Assembly (NCBI GenBank): GCA_914767715.1
Contig: OU612072.1
Span: forward strand, 3,474,001 to 3,538,000
DNA length: 64,000 nucleotides
From: Membranipora membranacea
Lineage: Eukaryota > Bryozoa > Gymnolaemata > Cheilostomatida > Membraniporidae
Direction of reading: 5' to 3'
Positions within the stretch are counted from its first letter, which is position 1. Each line of letters begins with the position of its first letter. Positions 24,023 through 35,399 of the stretch are shown in pieces. The notes beneath the pieces were generated by a model. It saw nothing but the letters and a program-made list of their open reading frames with translations. It searched no databases and was not told the DNA's origin. The translations under genes and the position numbers were made by a program.

Positions 24023-25500
24023 TATAAAAAATTAAAAAGCAATAGGACAGTCAGATAGCACGAAGCTAGAGCAGAGACTGCCCGACTAGAACTCTCGACG
24101 CCACACTCGCCTGCCGGAACGACAGAGCGAAACATCCGCAACCTGCACGCAATCAAACCCCCTCCCACAGGGTCGCCGCCAGGCCACCCAAGGAATCAGA
24201 CTGAGTACATGTCTCCACTCCCATAAGGTACCTGTTGTACAGGTTGACACCATGGCACAACAGGGACCTCACACCTCGCTTGTTTTTGGCCTTTTTTGTT
24301 CGTAAATTATTCAATCTTGTGTTATAATCATGTTCTGATTTAAGAGAGTTGATAAACTCATTCGAAAATGTTCTTAGAATAGATTTAAAGAGCAGTATTG
24401 GAATAGCATATTCAAAGGCATTATATTTAAAGTCTTAAAAAGGGTTGAAACATGATCTCTGGTTTTTTTCTTTAAAATTATTCTTACACAAGCCTTTTGG
24501 AGGACTATTACTCGGTTAAGGTCATTTTCAGCAGCATGGCCCCAGAACTATATTCCATAGAGCAGGTGTGGGTAAAAAAAATGAGTAATATAGTTCGATC
24601 ATTGTTTTTTCGTCAAAATATGGCCTTACTACACGCATCATTATTACAACCAAATTTAATTTTTTGCACAATTCATTTATGTGCGACTTAAAATTAATAT
24701 TTGAATCAAGGATAATACCTAAAAATTTAGTTTCATTTTTCAGTTCAAGGGTGTTGGTATTCAGTTTGAGAACATGATCATCGGCACTGATAGCTTTTCT
24801 TGGGGATTAAAAAATTACCTGAAAAGTTTTGGAATAGTTAAGTACTGGTTTATTAGCTAAGCACCAATTTTCAACTTTGTTTAATTCTTGACTTAAAATA
24901 GCATGGTCTGTACAAAAAATATTAGTGTCGTCTGATTGATTGATTGATTTGTATTCTATCACTAACTGTAAAAGATGTGAAAAAAAGGTTGCTGGTAGAC
25001 GTACTCTGCTAAAAAATAATGAAGTTGCCTTGCACATGTGTCTCAAAAAGCAGTCTTTGCCCCAGACAGTGCTGTATTTAGGGTGTCTAAGCCGACCTGA
25101 CGGGCATCGTTCGAGGTAGTTATGGATAAAGTGTTTGTCATCAGTGAATATCTGCATTACACGATTTTTCAAATGATTGTTAACTACAGTGTCGAGATCA
25201 TAATTAAGTTGTAATCCGAGCGAGGAAGCATCTTTAAATATTTTGCGCATGTCCTTCTTATCTCGTTGATAAATGGCAGGATAGAGGACTGGTAGACAAT
25301 ACATTATAAGTAAAACAATAAAATGTTTAAAAAGCATGCATGCAATTGGCTTGGTACTCAAATACGGAAAGTTTTTAATTATATACATTCTTTGATTTGC
25401 CTTACGAACAACATTTTGGATGCGGGCTTCAAATCTAAGCCTCTGGTCAATCTCAACACTAAGATATTTAGTAGTCTCACAGAAAGAAATAACTGATCCA

Positions 25501-26137
25501 TTAAAGACTTTGTTTGAGGCTGCTCTTTTGTATCACATCTTATTCTCCATATTTTATTCTATCATGTGAGCGATTTTCAGCTTTAGAATCCAAATATTGA
25601 GGAAGTTATGGCCTCTCAAACTTCCAGGGTGATTGCCTTCAATCGGCATTGGGAATAAGCGGATGTTTCCCCTGGGGTATGTCACAACCATAGACACGTG
25701 GCATAGAAATTATGAGTTATTAGTTAATACACTAATAATCACACAGATAAGATGATGATCAAAGTTCAGACCTGGGTGGGAATGGAACCCGGGTCCCATT
25801 ACCTATAGGCAACGACGCGTCACGCATCACGCCACTTGGACCAACTAGGTTAGCCAGTAGACAATATAGCTCAGTATTAGCGGCGTCGCCTGCAAAGCCA
25901 TTCGGACCTGGGTTCGAGGCCGTTACAGGTTTGAACATTTTGATCATCAATATTAGTGACGTACCCTAGGGATTGCCGGCTGATTCTTACTGCCGATAAA
26001 TTGCCGTCACCTTGGAAGTTTGAGTGGCCATAACTTCCTCAATATTTGGATTATAAAGCTGAAAATCGCTCACATGATAGAATAAAATATGGAGAATAAG
26101 ATGTGATACAAAAGAGCAGCCTCAAACAAAGTCTTTA
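25501..26137. mobile_element. Foldback element: inverted tRNA-headed arms flanked by TTAA
   Basis: The outer 125 bp on each side are near-perfect inverted repeats starting TTAAAGACTTTGTTTGAGGC. Similarity continues, weaker, into the centre. Each arm carries a tRNA-like stretch. The right arm reads TAGCTCAGTATTAG...GGGTTCGAGGCC on plus. The left arm reads GTCCAAGTGGCGTGATGCG...GGGTTCCATTCCC on minus. TTAA at both ends could be a target duplication. No transposase is present. It splits the second LINE. Confidence 0.7.
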
Positions 26138-26480
26138 AGTAAGAGGCTAGGGCTGACAGGTCTCTCACGTTTAGTTGAAAATAACATTTCTTTAGTTTTG
26201 CCTGCCTTTAAAAGGAGGTCCAGATCTGAGCATTGATTAGCTATTCTATTTACTTCAAATAACAATCTAAATCAGAGGAATTACACAAATTAAACAAGTA
26301 TCATCCGCATATTTTAAGACATGAAAGTTCTGACATCTAGATATAATTCCATCAGTATACAATGAAAACAATAGAGGGCTTAGTACAGATCCTTGTGGGG
26401 TGCCAGTGTTGGTAATGAGTGCATCTGAGAGTAAGTTGTTATTAATAGATATTGTTAGTTGTCTGCGATTACTGAAAACC

Positions 26481-26512
26481 ACTGATTTATAATACATGTA
26501 TTATAAATCAGT
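26481..26512. repeat. Perfect 32-bp palindrome
   Basis: ACTGATTTATAATACATG followed by its exact reverse complement, overlapping at the centre (ATACATGTAT). It lies at the junction where the second LINE begins inside the first. Confidence 0.85.
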
Positions 26513-27949
26513 GCTAAGAACAGTATGTAATTTAATGCAGGCACTGTATTCAAGAGATCGTTTATGTAAATCAAAAATAAAAGTGGCCCCAGGTTTGAAC
26601 CTTGGGGTACTCCTATGTTGACGTCACGGTACTGAGATACAGCATTATTTACAATAACATATTGTTAACGGTTTTTGAGGTAATTTTCGATGAGAGACAT
26701 GGCACAGGGTGAAAATCCATTAAACGGTAGCTTTTTAACTAAAATTTCATCATTAATAGTACCAAAGCCTTTGAAAAATCTAAAAATGTGCCAAATGTGC
26801 TGTTGCAGCGCTTAAAATTTTCATACAATTGTTCCATGAGCTTGTTTATAGCAGTGGTGGTATTTCTGCCTCTTCTAAATCCAAACCGGCAGTCGGTTGA
26901 AATTGAGTTGGTCTCTAAAAAAATCAATTATCTGGTTACTAAGAATTTTTTCAACAATTTTAGAAATAGTGCTTAAGATTGATATTGGGCGATAGTTATT
27001 AGTACTTTGTTTGTCCCCTTTTTTAAAAATGGTGTCACTCATGCAATTTTTAAGCAGCCTGGGAACACAGAATTTTCAATGACCAAATTTACAAGATATG
27101 CAAATATTGGGAGGATAATCAGCTTGTTTTCTTTGATCGCTTGTGACGAGATTTTGTCCGTACCAGTGGCTTTTTTGGCTTGGAGATTATCCACAATGGG
27201 CAGGATATCAGTGCTATCAACAGCATAAAAACTGAATTTGGGTCTAGAATCCCACTCAATTTGAGGGGCAAAATAGTCAGCAAAGTTAGCGTCTGTGGGA
27301 GGCAATTTGTCAGCAAGATTCGAACCTACACTTGTGAAGAATGAATTAAAACTTTCAGCAACCTCCTGAGAGTTTTTACAGAGTGATTGGTCGTTAGTTT
27401 TGAGGGTAATTGTCCTGTCTTTGCTTTTATCCGAACCATTGATCATCATTTTTATGAATTGACGTTTGACCTGGTCAGCTTTGCAGTTGTTATATTCGTT
27501 TTTGAAGTAGGAAGTCTTGGCCGTATGAATTTGTTGGGAAACAAAATTTCTGAAGGATCGATAATTTTCCTGCAGCTTAATATCAAAGGGTGCTAGCCGA
27601 GATCTGTCATGAAAATCTTTTCGCTTTTTCACTAATTCCCTCAAATTTTCTGACATCCATGGTTGTTAAAAAGATTTTTTCTTTTGTTTGTTGCGTTTGA
27701 ACTTTGTCACTTAGCTTGACTCTGAAATTATGTTTTGAAAGGTGCCAATGAAATTTTCAAAAGCAGAATTAGTGTCAGTAGTAGTAATTACTGAACTCCA
27801 GTCTGTCACTGAAAGATTATCCTTAAGCTTTTGGTGGTCTATTTTGAAAAACTGACATGAATTGTCCTCCTTTTTGTGACCTTTATTCAATTGAAACGAT
27901 GTACAAATTAGTCACAAATTAGTACACACGCAAGTGCCACAAACGTCTT

Positions 27950-28130
27950 TTAGTAAATCACAAGAATCTGCAGAAAAAGAATTCTTACCGTCTTAATTAA
28001 TTTCTCTCCTGCATCTGTAATCTATTCCATAATCTGTGATCAGTAAGCTGATACCAGTGCCAATTACCCGCTGCTCTCAGAATGACACATTTCACTGCTT
28101 ACATATATCTGTAATCATACACGTACAAAA
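27950..28130 (-). pseudogene. Decayed copy of the family's signal-peptide exon
   Basis: Reverse complement aligns with exon 37290-37214 around GGTATCAGCTTACTG and has a GTAAGAATTC donor. The start codon position reads ATT, and stops appear in all frames before the donor. A matching decayed copy lies at 33900-34060. The copy is separated from its terminal exon (23.8 kb) by the mobile-element block. Confidence 0.5.
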
Positions 28131-28199
28131 TTGAAACGACAGAGCTGGCACAGATACATCAGATATTTAAACTTGCATATAGAATAAGAATTATCACAG

Positions 28200-29030
28200 G
28201 GAAGAGCCATGGGCCATTTTGTGTCCTCTTAGAATTTTTACATTCTTTTGCCAGAATTTTAGGATTGCTTACAGTGCTTTGAATGCACTGTATAATTGAA
28301 GTGTCTGGCTTGAGGTTCATGCCCTCAAATAATTTACTGTATGTGCAAATCTCTATTAACCCTTTTGCATGTGATTTCTGATATTGCCAATTGTCTCTGA
28401 AAAGTAAGGTTTTATTAACTGCGATTACAAATGCAGTCGTAGCAACCATTAACAAACAGCATTGAAGTTAATACCAGCCAGAAGCCATTTATTTAACAAA
28501 CAGCTTAGAGTCATCTCCCTAATGTCAAGGAGTGGATAACTTTGGTAAAATGATTGAATTGCTTAGCGACCACCCCTAAATAGAATACAAAATTTTTGTC
28601 TTTCCACCCACTGAACTGATTTTTATATGGACAACCTGAAAGTCTCTCTCCCTGATGTCGAAAACTATAATGATTTACCATATCAACATAATTTTAATGG
28701 AATGATTAGATGGTACATTATCATGGGTCTACTTCCAGTGACAGCAGAACAATGATAGTGAAAGAGTTGAACCTAATCTCCCTTCAGATTTAAGTTCGAA
28801 ATCACAGTGGGTCAATAAAAAATATTGCTTCAGGGCCATGAGGTAATTTACAATCTCAAGAATTCTGAGCAGAAGTTTCGTTGACTAGGCCACTCCATGA
28901 TGTACGAGTGGAATAGCTAGGATACTGTTTGGGGGGAGGGGTGACAAGAGGTACTTACATAAATGTGTCATTAGCAGACAGGTGTTTCTTAGCAGCGCTC
29001 CATTTTAGCCCTGAGCTCTTCTCTGCAGTC
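28200..29030 (-). repeat. Tandem-duplicated segment (copy 1)
   Basis: This segment matches 34100-34860 in the same order, with words such as AATTATCACAGGGA, GTCAAGGAGTGGATAAC (GTCAAGGAGAGGATAAC in the other), GGTACATTATCATGGGTCT and TGTCATTAGCAGACA. Divergence is appreciable, so the duplication is old. Apart from the exon-like part at its right end, no coding frame is seen. Confidence 0.7.
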
Positions 29031-29122
29031 CTTCTCACACTTAACATCTACCGTATATAAATAGCTGCCATCAAAAGCTTCTTCACAACCTGCTTCTTCA
29101 ACTTTGACTACAAAATGTGCAG
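28995..29122 (-). CDS. Candidate Cys-rich terminal exon (family member)
   Basis: After a TTTTGTAG acceptor the frame reads KVEEAGCEEAFDGSYLYTVD, then VKCEKDCREELRAKMERC and a stop. Its GCEE, C-x3-C and MxxC positions resemble the exon at 37009-36904. The paired upstream exon near 29.5 kb has no ATG in the expected place, so a working gene is doubtful. Another frame of the same exon is also partly open. Confidence 0.35.
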
Positions 29123-29499
29123 CATATAAATCAAGGCAAGAGGCGAGTTACAACTAAATTTGATCCAGTCTGCCCGCATTCGGAATTGCTCTCCCCTTCC
29201 ACTAATATTCTGCAGGAATTATTAATCTGCAGCATATTAGTGGACAGGGGATCAATTTCAATGTAGGGGGACTGGATCAAATTTGATTTAGGTGTAGATG
29301 GTGTAAAATCAGGTGCAAATTTGTGATACGGATACCTGGTAATGCTTTCAAATGGAAAGCACAGTCAAGCTTGGGACAAGCGTGAATCGGCTAAAAAGGT
29401 AATTGAGTGTCGGGATGGACTATTTGATATTGTCATTCATAAGAACTGATTGATATTCTACCTTCTTGATTCGTTCTTCTCATGCTTGTCTATCTCATG

Positions 29500-29575
29500 A
29501 TATATATCAGAACCAGTAGGTTAGCAGGAAGCTGATACCAGCCCTAGTTATTTGTCAACAATTTTAGTGTGTCTA
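29500..29575 (-). pseudogene. Decayed copy of the signal-peptide exon
   Basis: Contains the family words GGTATCAGCTTCCTGCTAAC and ends AATCAAGAAG before GTAGAA, like exon 37290-37214. No initiator codon is found at the matching position and a TAG interrupts the frame. Confidence 0.4.
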
Positions 29576-29599
29576 GTCTGATCTGTGATAAAACACTGA

Positions 29600-31240
29600 A
29601 AATAATTAAAACAATATTAGCAAATAGTTAGCAAAACAGCAGGCCCATAAAATATTTTAACTTTTAAATTATCACAGGGAATAGTTAGATCCAAGTTTGA
29701 TCCAGCTGCCAACATTGGAGTTGCCCCCTTCTGACTGGCTTATAGTTTGTATTCACCTGATAGTTTATTTCATGTCATGAGAAAAACCATGACTATATAA
29801 ATGAAAATTCACCTCTCATAAAAATCTCTTGTAAATTGATACGGTTGTGTTTTAACATGGTACCATGAGATTTAATTTAAAACAGGTTTAATATTATTCT
29901 TTCCTTTCTGTTTCTTTTCTGTGTTTAAAAAAAAATTCTGGCACTGAGTGCAAAACATTTCGAATGAGATGACTTTGGTTGCCAATAAAAGTATATATAA
30001 GATGAAACTGTTAACTGAGGACTTACCCGAAGTTGATGAACAAACTATCCAACAGTTTAGACAGCCACTAATTCCATGCATAGTCATTAGTCATAGAGAC
30101 AGCTATCGGTTCAGGGTTTTAGGTAGGCTCAATTTAACCAGAAGGCTGTCAGCAGACGTACAATGTATCTATAATCTACAAATGGTTATAAAAAGGTTAT
30201 TTAGTTGCAGATTTCAGCAGTGGAAACTACAATCATACTTGTGATTTCTTGTGAGAAAGATTTCAGCTATTCGACTAGTTGACTATTCGTCTGTTTAATG
30301 AATTATAAGGATAAATAAACAACTTTTCTTCGGCTTAAGAAACTTGCAGACAGAAATTAAAATTGGCTACTTGGTTATTTACTGGCAATAATCCTATTTT
30401 ACCTGCACAGAACAATAAGAGCGTTTATAAAACTGCAGAGCTCAGATTGAGGAATTATGATATGATGGTATCCTCACCAAGGCGTATCGCCAGTTTAGTT
30501 GAAACATCGTGAATATAGCGCCACCTGTTTTGTCCCTCAAGCTTACAGTCCTTTATTATCAAATATTGCTATGTGGATGTTAGTTAGCTGTTGTTACTCA
30601 TCCTAGAAATGTGAATCGTAACAATGCTATGGAAACTGCAAACAGTTTAACATGGTGCTGGAAAAACATTATCATGTTCCGTTGGCAAATACTGTACGTT
30701 CCTTAAAAATTGGTTAACAACTACGATTGCTTACAATTAGTGCTCACTTAGGCCACCATGGATACAAATGAGTTAAACCTTCAGTAAAATTGTCCCAATA
30801 ACATAACGTAAATGACAAGCAAGCATATCTACAACAATTTGTAGCCAACTCATCGAGAGGATAACACAACTCTCACTTTGTCTGTTGGCTGCCGGCTTTG
30901 CGTTATCTATATCAGGTTCTTGAGGCAGTCTTTGTGGCTGTGCTCGACATCCTGGTTCTTAAAGTAAGGACTGGACTGGACTGTGAGGTCTTTACTTAGG
31001 CTAAATTGCCCTATTATTTTGCCTGGTGTGGCACTGGACTGGATCAACCTTAAACATAACCAATGTAAAAATGACATTATGAAATGTTTCATCATATACC
31101 AGATACTTGAATCACCTTCGACTTCAACCTCAACTTCCATGGGAGGATTAGTACGCTTCCACGTATTTGGGCATTATATTAACAAAGTTGTTCACATTTA
31201 AAAGAAAACTGACTGAAAAAAAATTTCTATAGAAAATCAT
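29600..31240. other. No gene recognised
   Basis: AT-rich sequence with short open frames only. None shows a domain, a signal peptide with a splice site, or RNA gene boxes. It probably represents intron or intergenic space of the tandem family. Confidence 0.4.
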
Positions 31241-31440
31241 CGTTGTCTTTGAAAGTTGATGTGATCAACTCACTCAATTGGTGTTGCCTCAGCGAAATTA
31301 AGTTGTGTAGTGGTTTGGTATTGAGACTACCCACTCTCTTGTTCTGTGGTGTGTCTAGTGATATCACACAGTTCTGTCATAGTCACCTTCGCTCTGGAGT
31401 GCAGATGTTCATTGGCTGGTTTCAAGCAGCAATTTAAAGC
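31240..31440 (-). promoter_or_regulatory. Repeated 5' block of the tandem family (copy 1 of 3)
   Basis: A block ending in a GTGAGTTGA donor on the minus strand (31250-31300) recurs at 35078-35130 and 38140-38200. Each is accompanied further right by a CTTATCTGAAAATA/TCTGAACAT-type stretch and a GTACCAGTAA or GTACTGGTAA word. The regular placement before the exon pair suggests a non-coding first exon and promoter. This is inferred from recurrence only. Confidence 0.4.
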
Positions 31441-32279
31441 TTATCTGAAAATATAATAAAGGGAAATTGTGAACACTGTTTATTGATGTACCAGTAAGGA
31501 TTATCAAGAATACATTTTAAAGAATAAATCAGGAACCACACATTTTGTGCATTCACCATAAATCTGAGTGTCTTTTTATAACGATAGACTTCAAAGTTTG
31601 GTGTTTAGTCAATCGAGTTAATAACTGTTATCAGCAACATACGTTAGCTGTTCCAAGTTGTACCGTCGTTGGGGAAACATGCAGACAGAAAATACTTCAT
31701 TTGCATCTCACCTCTACAATAATAGCAGTTCAACAAGTGCTCCTGCCCATTCACTTCTCTCATACAGGTTGTTGCAATGATTCTGCCATTAAATATTGAC
31801 CTTTAAACTGTATCTTGTGCTGTCCTCTTTTACTCCCTCACAAATACGTGTATTTCATTTCAGCACAGTTGTATGTCAACTAACCTCTACCACAGGCCAA
31901 TCCGGGTGCAGAGGTAAGCCAGGACACTGACACTGCGAGGGAGGGAAAATACAGCCAAGTCAACACCAGTCGGTCTGTATAACACTGCCATTCACTCGTC
32001 TTCAAAATTTCAGAAGTAAAATACTGTTATAACCATGCCGTTGTCTACTACTGCACATCGCTTATAAAGACCTCGTCGACGGCGATTAACAAGACGAAGA
32101 GTTCAAACTTCAGTTAGACAGGTCAAGTATGATGTCTCCAGTCCTCGAACTATCCCAACAGAGTAGAATCAGCAAAGAAGTATAAGTAAAGGTGAACTTT
32201 TGTCAAGGTGATCAGCTGTCCACCAATCGACTTCATTATGATAGTAGGTTATCTCATTTCTTCTGCTTCTGCAATCTTT

Positions 32280-32825
32280 TCCGTCTCATGATCAGTTAGG
32301 TAGGTAAGCGGCAAGCTGATATCAATGCCAATCATCCCCCTGTTGTCAGCATGATGTCATTACTCTTGCCTGTAATTATGAACGGACAAAATTGAAACAA
32401 AATGGCTGGCACAGATACATTGGTTATTTAACTTTTATTTTAGAGTTCGCATTATGTATTGTGTCCCCGTTTATTATTTTACAGAAGGAAACAAATTCAT
32501 CGCAGTAGAATTATCCCGATTTTATTGCATTGTAACGTTATGACAGTACCAGCTGAAGAGATTAAATGTAAAAGTGGTGTATTTTAGTTTTCACTCAATC
32601 TGCAATAACATTCAGTTCAAACAAGATTGCCCTTACCTTTGAAGATAATTAGGCCACCAGTGCAGTTTTAGATTAGCTTAGATCCGATCTCTCTCTCCAG
32701 CTAGGTTGTAACATCGGGTATTGGCTTGTTATTGTTTCAACTGCTGAGTCTATTCTATGATAAAAGTGAGTCTCCCTAAAATGTCATGTCTCTGTACCAT
32801 GACAATATCCATCTCTTCTGTAACA
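32280..32825 (-). pseudogene. Decayed exon copies (signal-peptide exon and VTEE exon)
   Basis: 32825-32640 aligns with exon 23135-22913: acceptor TTTCTAG, then GTGTTACAGAAGAGATGGAT, and a final AAAG|GTAAGG donor. The frame ends in a TAG after VTEEMDIVMVQRH... At 32280-32360 the signal-peptide exon is present with ATGCTGACAACAGGG but hits TGA at codon 7. Confidence 0.5.
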
Positions 32826-33569
32826 CCTAGAAATTATAAAGTGGCATGATAACATAAAGGTGCAGACACTGTGATTACTTTGGATGGATCATTCAGAATG
32901 TTTTATTGCTACTTGAGTCTCCGCTGGCAGAAATTAAGCAGCTCTAGGAAAGTAAATTGTGGGTACCATTTGTGATTTTAGCCGGTGTAAATTAAACCTT
33001 AGCTTCATGTTCCAAGTTTTTGTGATACGGAAGTACAGCAGCTATAAATCTGTGTCACCTATCGTAATTTAGGTGGATTGAATGGATTTATCTTATGATT
33101 TGACTCTGTAACGATATTTTTTAAATTATCAAGGTTCAATTTTTTGCAGTATTACCAAGTTTGTACCATAGAGTTGATTCAAACAATTAGAATTCAATAA
33201 ATACAATATCAAACTAGTCGGCAATGAAAAATTAAATCACAGATTCGATCCTATTCAGTGTAACAAGTATTCCTTGGCATTGATAATAATGACAGAGCTC
33301 TGCTTGGCTATTGATATCTCAATTTACCTTTAACTAGAGCTGCCCTCCAAGATCTCCCAGGTTTGAATGTAAAGGCTGACAACCAGTTTGGTCTAAAATA
33401 TATAAATTGACATTATTCCAGGTAGTTTAACACACAAGGATCTCTCTCAAAGTTCAAGACAGGACCACATTGTGGCAATATTGGTGTTTTGCGGCAATTA
33501 AACTGGGCAATGAGATAAATAGTCCATTCCAAAGAGTTCGAAAAAGTCATTCCATTTTGTTATTTTACT

Positions 33570-33760
33570 TACATAATTTGTTGTTCGAATTATTGCGTGT
33601 GACCTTCTGCTCCTTTGCAGTATATCTCGCTTCAAACAGAACTTTTCTTCACAATGATAACTTCTGTCATCTATGGATATAAGTTACCAGTTATTCTTGT
33701 CCTTTACAGCGGGACTGACTGTCTCATTTTCTGATTTTGGCTAATAAATATGTTACAAAT
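33570..33760 (-). pseudogene. Copy of the Cys-rich terminal exon
   Basis: Matches the 36.9-37.0 kb exon in overall layout. The frame around HCEEKFCLKRDILQ is open over the right-hand part and reaches a GTAAGT donor, but stops precede it. Either a pseudogene or a differently spliced paralog. Confidence 0.4.
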
Positions 33761-33849
33761 GTGAAACAGATACCAGGAATTGCCTTCTACAGTGTAAACA
33801 GAGGAGCTTTACACATGCAAGTGATACAAAGTACCCTCGGGTTTTCAGT

Positions 33850-34870
33850 AGAATAATTGATGTCGTTTTCCTAATTGTAAAAATCTGCAAAAATATTCCT
33901 ACCTCTATATTCATTCATCTCCTACTTCCGCAATCTCTCCTACTATCTCTTCCACAATCTATTCCATGATTTGTGATCAGTAAGTTGATACTGGTGCCAG
34001 ATAACCACCTGCTATCATAATGTAACGGTTAACTCTTATCTGTAATGAAATAAACAATTACATCAGATGATGATGTTGATCCTAACTTTAACATTAGAAT
34101 TAGAATTATCACAGGGACGATGCACAGGTCATTTTACATCCCCTCTCACTTTTTAGTCTTTTGCCGGAATTAGGAATATTATAATAGAAGAAGTATGGGG
34201 CTTGAGGGTCATGCCCTCGATGGTGATTTGTGATATCGCCAAATAACTCTTTAACAGTTTTTAATCAGTGCGATTACAAATGCAATTGTTGCAACCATGA
34301 AGACTAATCATTGATATTAATACCAAAACCAATTTAATAACCATCCAATCTAAAGTTATCTCCCTAATGTCAAGGAGAGGATAACTTTTGTAAAATGATC
34401 GATTTACTTTGCAACCATCCCTAAACGAAAAAGCATTTTTGTCTCTCCACCCGTCGGACAGTGTTTATATATACGACTAAGTCTCTCTCCCAAATGTCAA
34501 AAATGATAATGTTTCACCATAATAACTCAAATATAGTGGTATGATTTGTAGGTACATTATCATGGGTCTGTTTCAAGTGACATCAGAGCAATGATAGTGA
34601 AAGAGTTGGACCTGATCAGTTTTCAAATTCAAGATCAAAATTGCATTGCGCCAACGATAAATATTGTTACATGGCGATGAGGTAATATTACATCGCAAGA
34701 GTTATGTGCGTAAGTTTCAGTGACTAGACCACCCTGTGATGTAATGGAATTGCTAGAAAACTATTTAGGGGGAGCAACGGAAGTTACTTACATGCATGAG
34801 TGTCATTAGCAGACAAGTGTTTCTTAGCAGTGCCCCTTTTGAGCCCTGAGCTATTAGCTAATTATCGGCC
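33850..34870 (-). repeat. Tandem-duplicated segment (copy 2)
   Basis: Partner of 27925-29030; same order of shared words throughout. The signal-peptide exon copy at 34050-33950 has an ATG but reaches a TGA after about 13 codons. Next to it, 33800-33830 is the empty site for the insertion at 23972-27920. Confidence 0.7.
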
Positions 34871-35069
34871 TACCATCGTTTAAAGTTTAAAGGCTTTTGT
34901 TGGTACAGATCTTATCACAACTCCATCTCCATCGTTATGGACTGGTTAGACCCTACTTGAATAAGCCTTCAATAGCCTTCAATAGCCTTCAAATTTCAAT
35001 TTTGTGCATTTTGAAAAAACTGACAGCAAATTGAATTTTTTCACATAGTCTTTCTTGGCAAAAATTTTA

Positions 35070-35300
35070 ATTGTCTTTGAAATGTTATACGATCAACTCA
35101 CTGATTCTGTGTTGCCTCTGTACAATAGCTGTTGACATGGTGGTGTTTAATACTCGGTTTTCTTCGCAATTAAACTGCTGCCTTTCCGTTCTTCCAGGGT
35201 GTGTCATGGTTCTTTGAGTGTCACTGATATCATGATTTTACTGTCGCAGTTATCCCAGAGCAGCTCAGCATTCAAAAGTTTATCTGAAAATACAGCCCGC
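35070..35300 (-). promoter_or_regulatory. Repeated 5' block of the tandem family (copy 2 of 3)
   Basis: GTTGCCTCTG and GTGAGTTGATCG-type donor as in the other two copies; followed on the right by TATCTGAAAATACAG. No ORF. Confidence 0.4.
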
Positions 35301-35399
35301 AATTTAATGTTGTACAAGTAATTATTATCATTAGATTGAAAATGCCTTCTATGAATAAATTGGTGCCATCCTTAAGGGAAGAGTTCGGCGTGTCCATTC

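Larger units (their letters stand above)
24945..26512 (-). mobile_element. Second LINE (L2/Rex/CR1-like), inserted in the first one's YADD site
   Basis: Minus-strand RT pieces GTPQGSVLSPLLFSLYTDGI and KYADDTCLI occur at 26500-26270. EVNRIANQCSDLDLLLKAGK follows in another frame to about 26140. After a 637-bp interruption the frame resumes with ETTKYLSVEIDQRLRFEARI and a C-terminal domain ending near 24950. The 3' end carries TGATTGATTGATT-type repeats, as in many L2/CR1-like LINEs. It is 5'-truncated at 26512, next to a perfect 32-bp palindrome. Confidence 0.65.
24175..27890 (-). mobile_element. 5'-truncated non-LTR retrotransposon (outer element)
   Basis: On the minus strand, from 27890 down, the pieces are: the pre-RT linker (VTDWSSVITTT..AFENFI), the start of the RT (KKATGTDKISSQAIK), a FGFRRGRNTT segment, and [20 protein letters not shown] at about 26560-26625. 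The catalytic segment is broken after FLA at about 26513 and resumes as DDTNIF at about 24930. KFLGIILD and a C-terminal H-x-Y-N-T-R motif follow to about 24230. An endonuclease domain is missing, so the copy is 5'-truncated, and there are stops and frameshifts. Family: I/Jockey/CR1-type LINE; the exact clade is not determined. Confidence 0.7.
23972..27920. mobile_element. Nested insertion block (about 3.95 kb)
   Basis: Sequence left of 23970 and right of 27925 is continuous in a paralogous copy at about 33800-33830, which therefore acts as an empty site. Between these points lie a non-LTR element, a second LINE inside it, and a TIR-bounded foldback element inside the second LINE. The limits are accurate to perhaps 20 bp. 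Confidence 0.6.

Noticed and set aside
25850-25930. tRNA gene with GCA-like anticodon loop
   Set aside because: Lies within the foldback element, lacks a proper acceptor stem and has a mirrored relative in the other arm.
24807-27656. Domesticated reverse transcriptase, retron or diversity-generating system
   Set aside because: Motif order, truncation, stops and nested insertions fit dead LINE copies.
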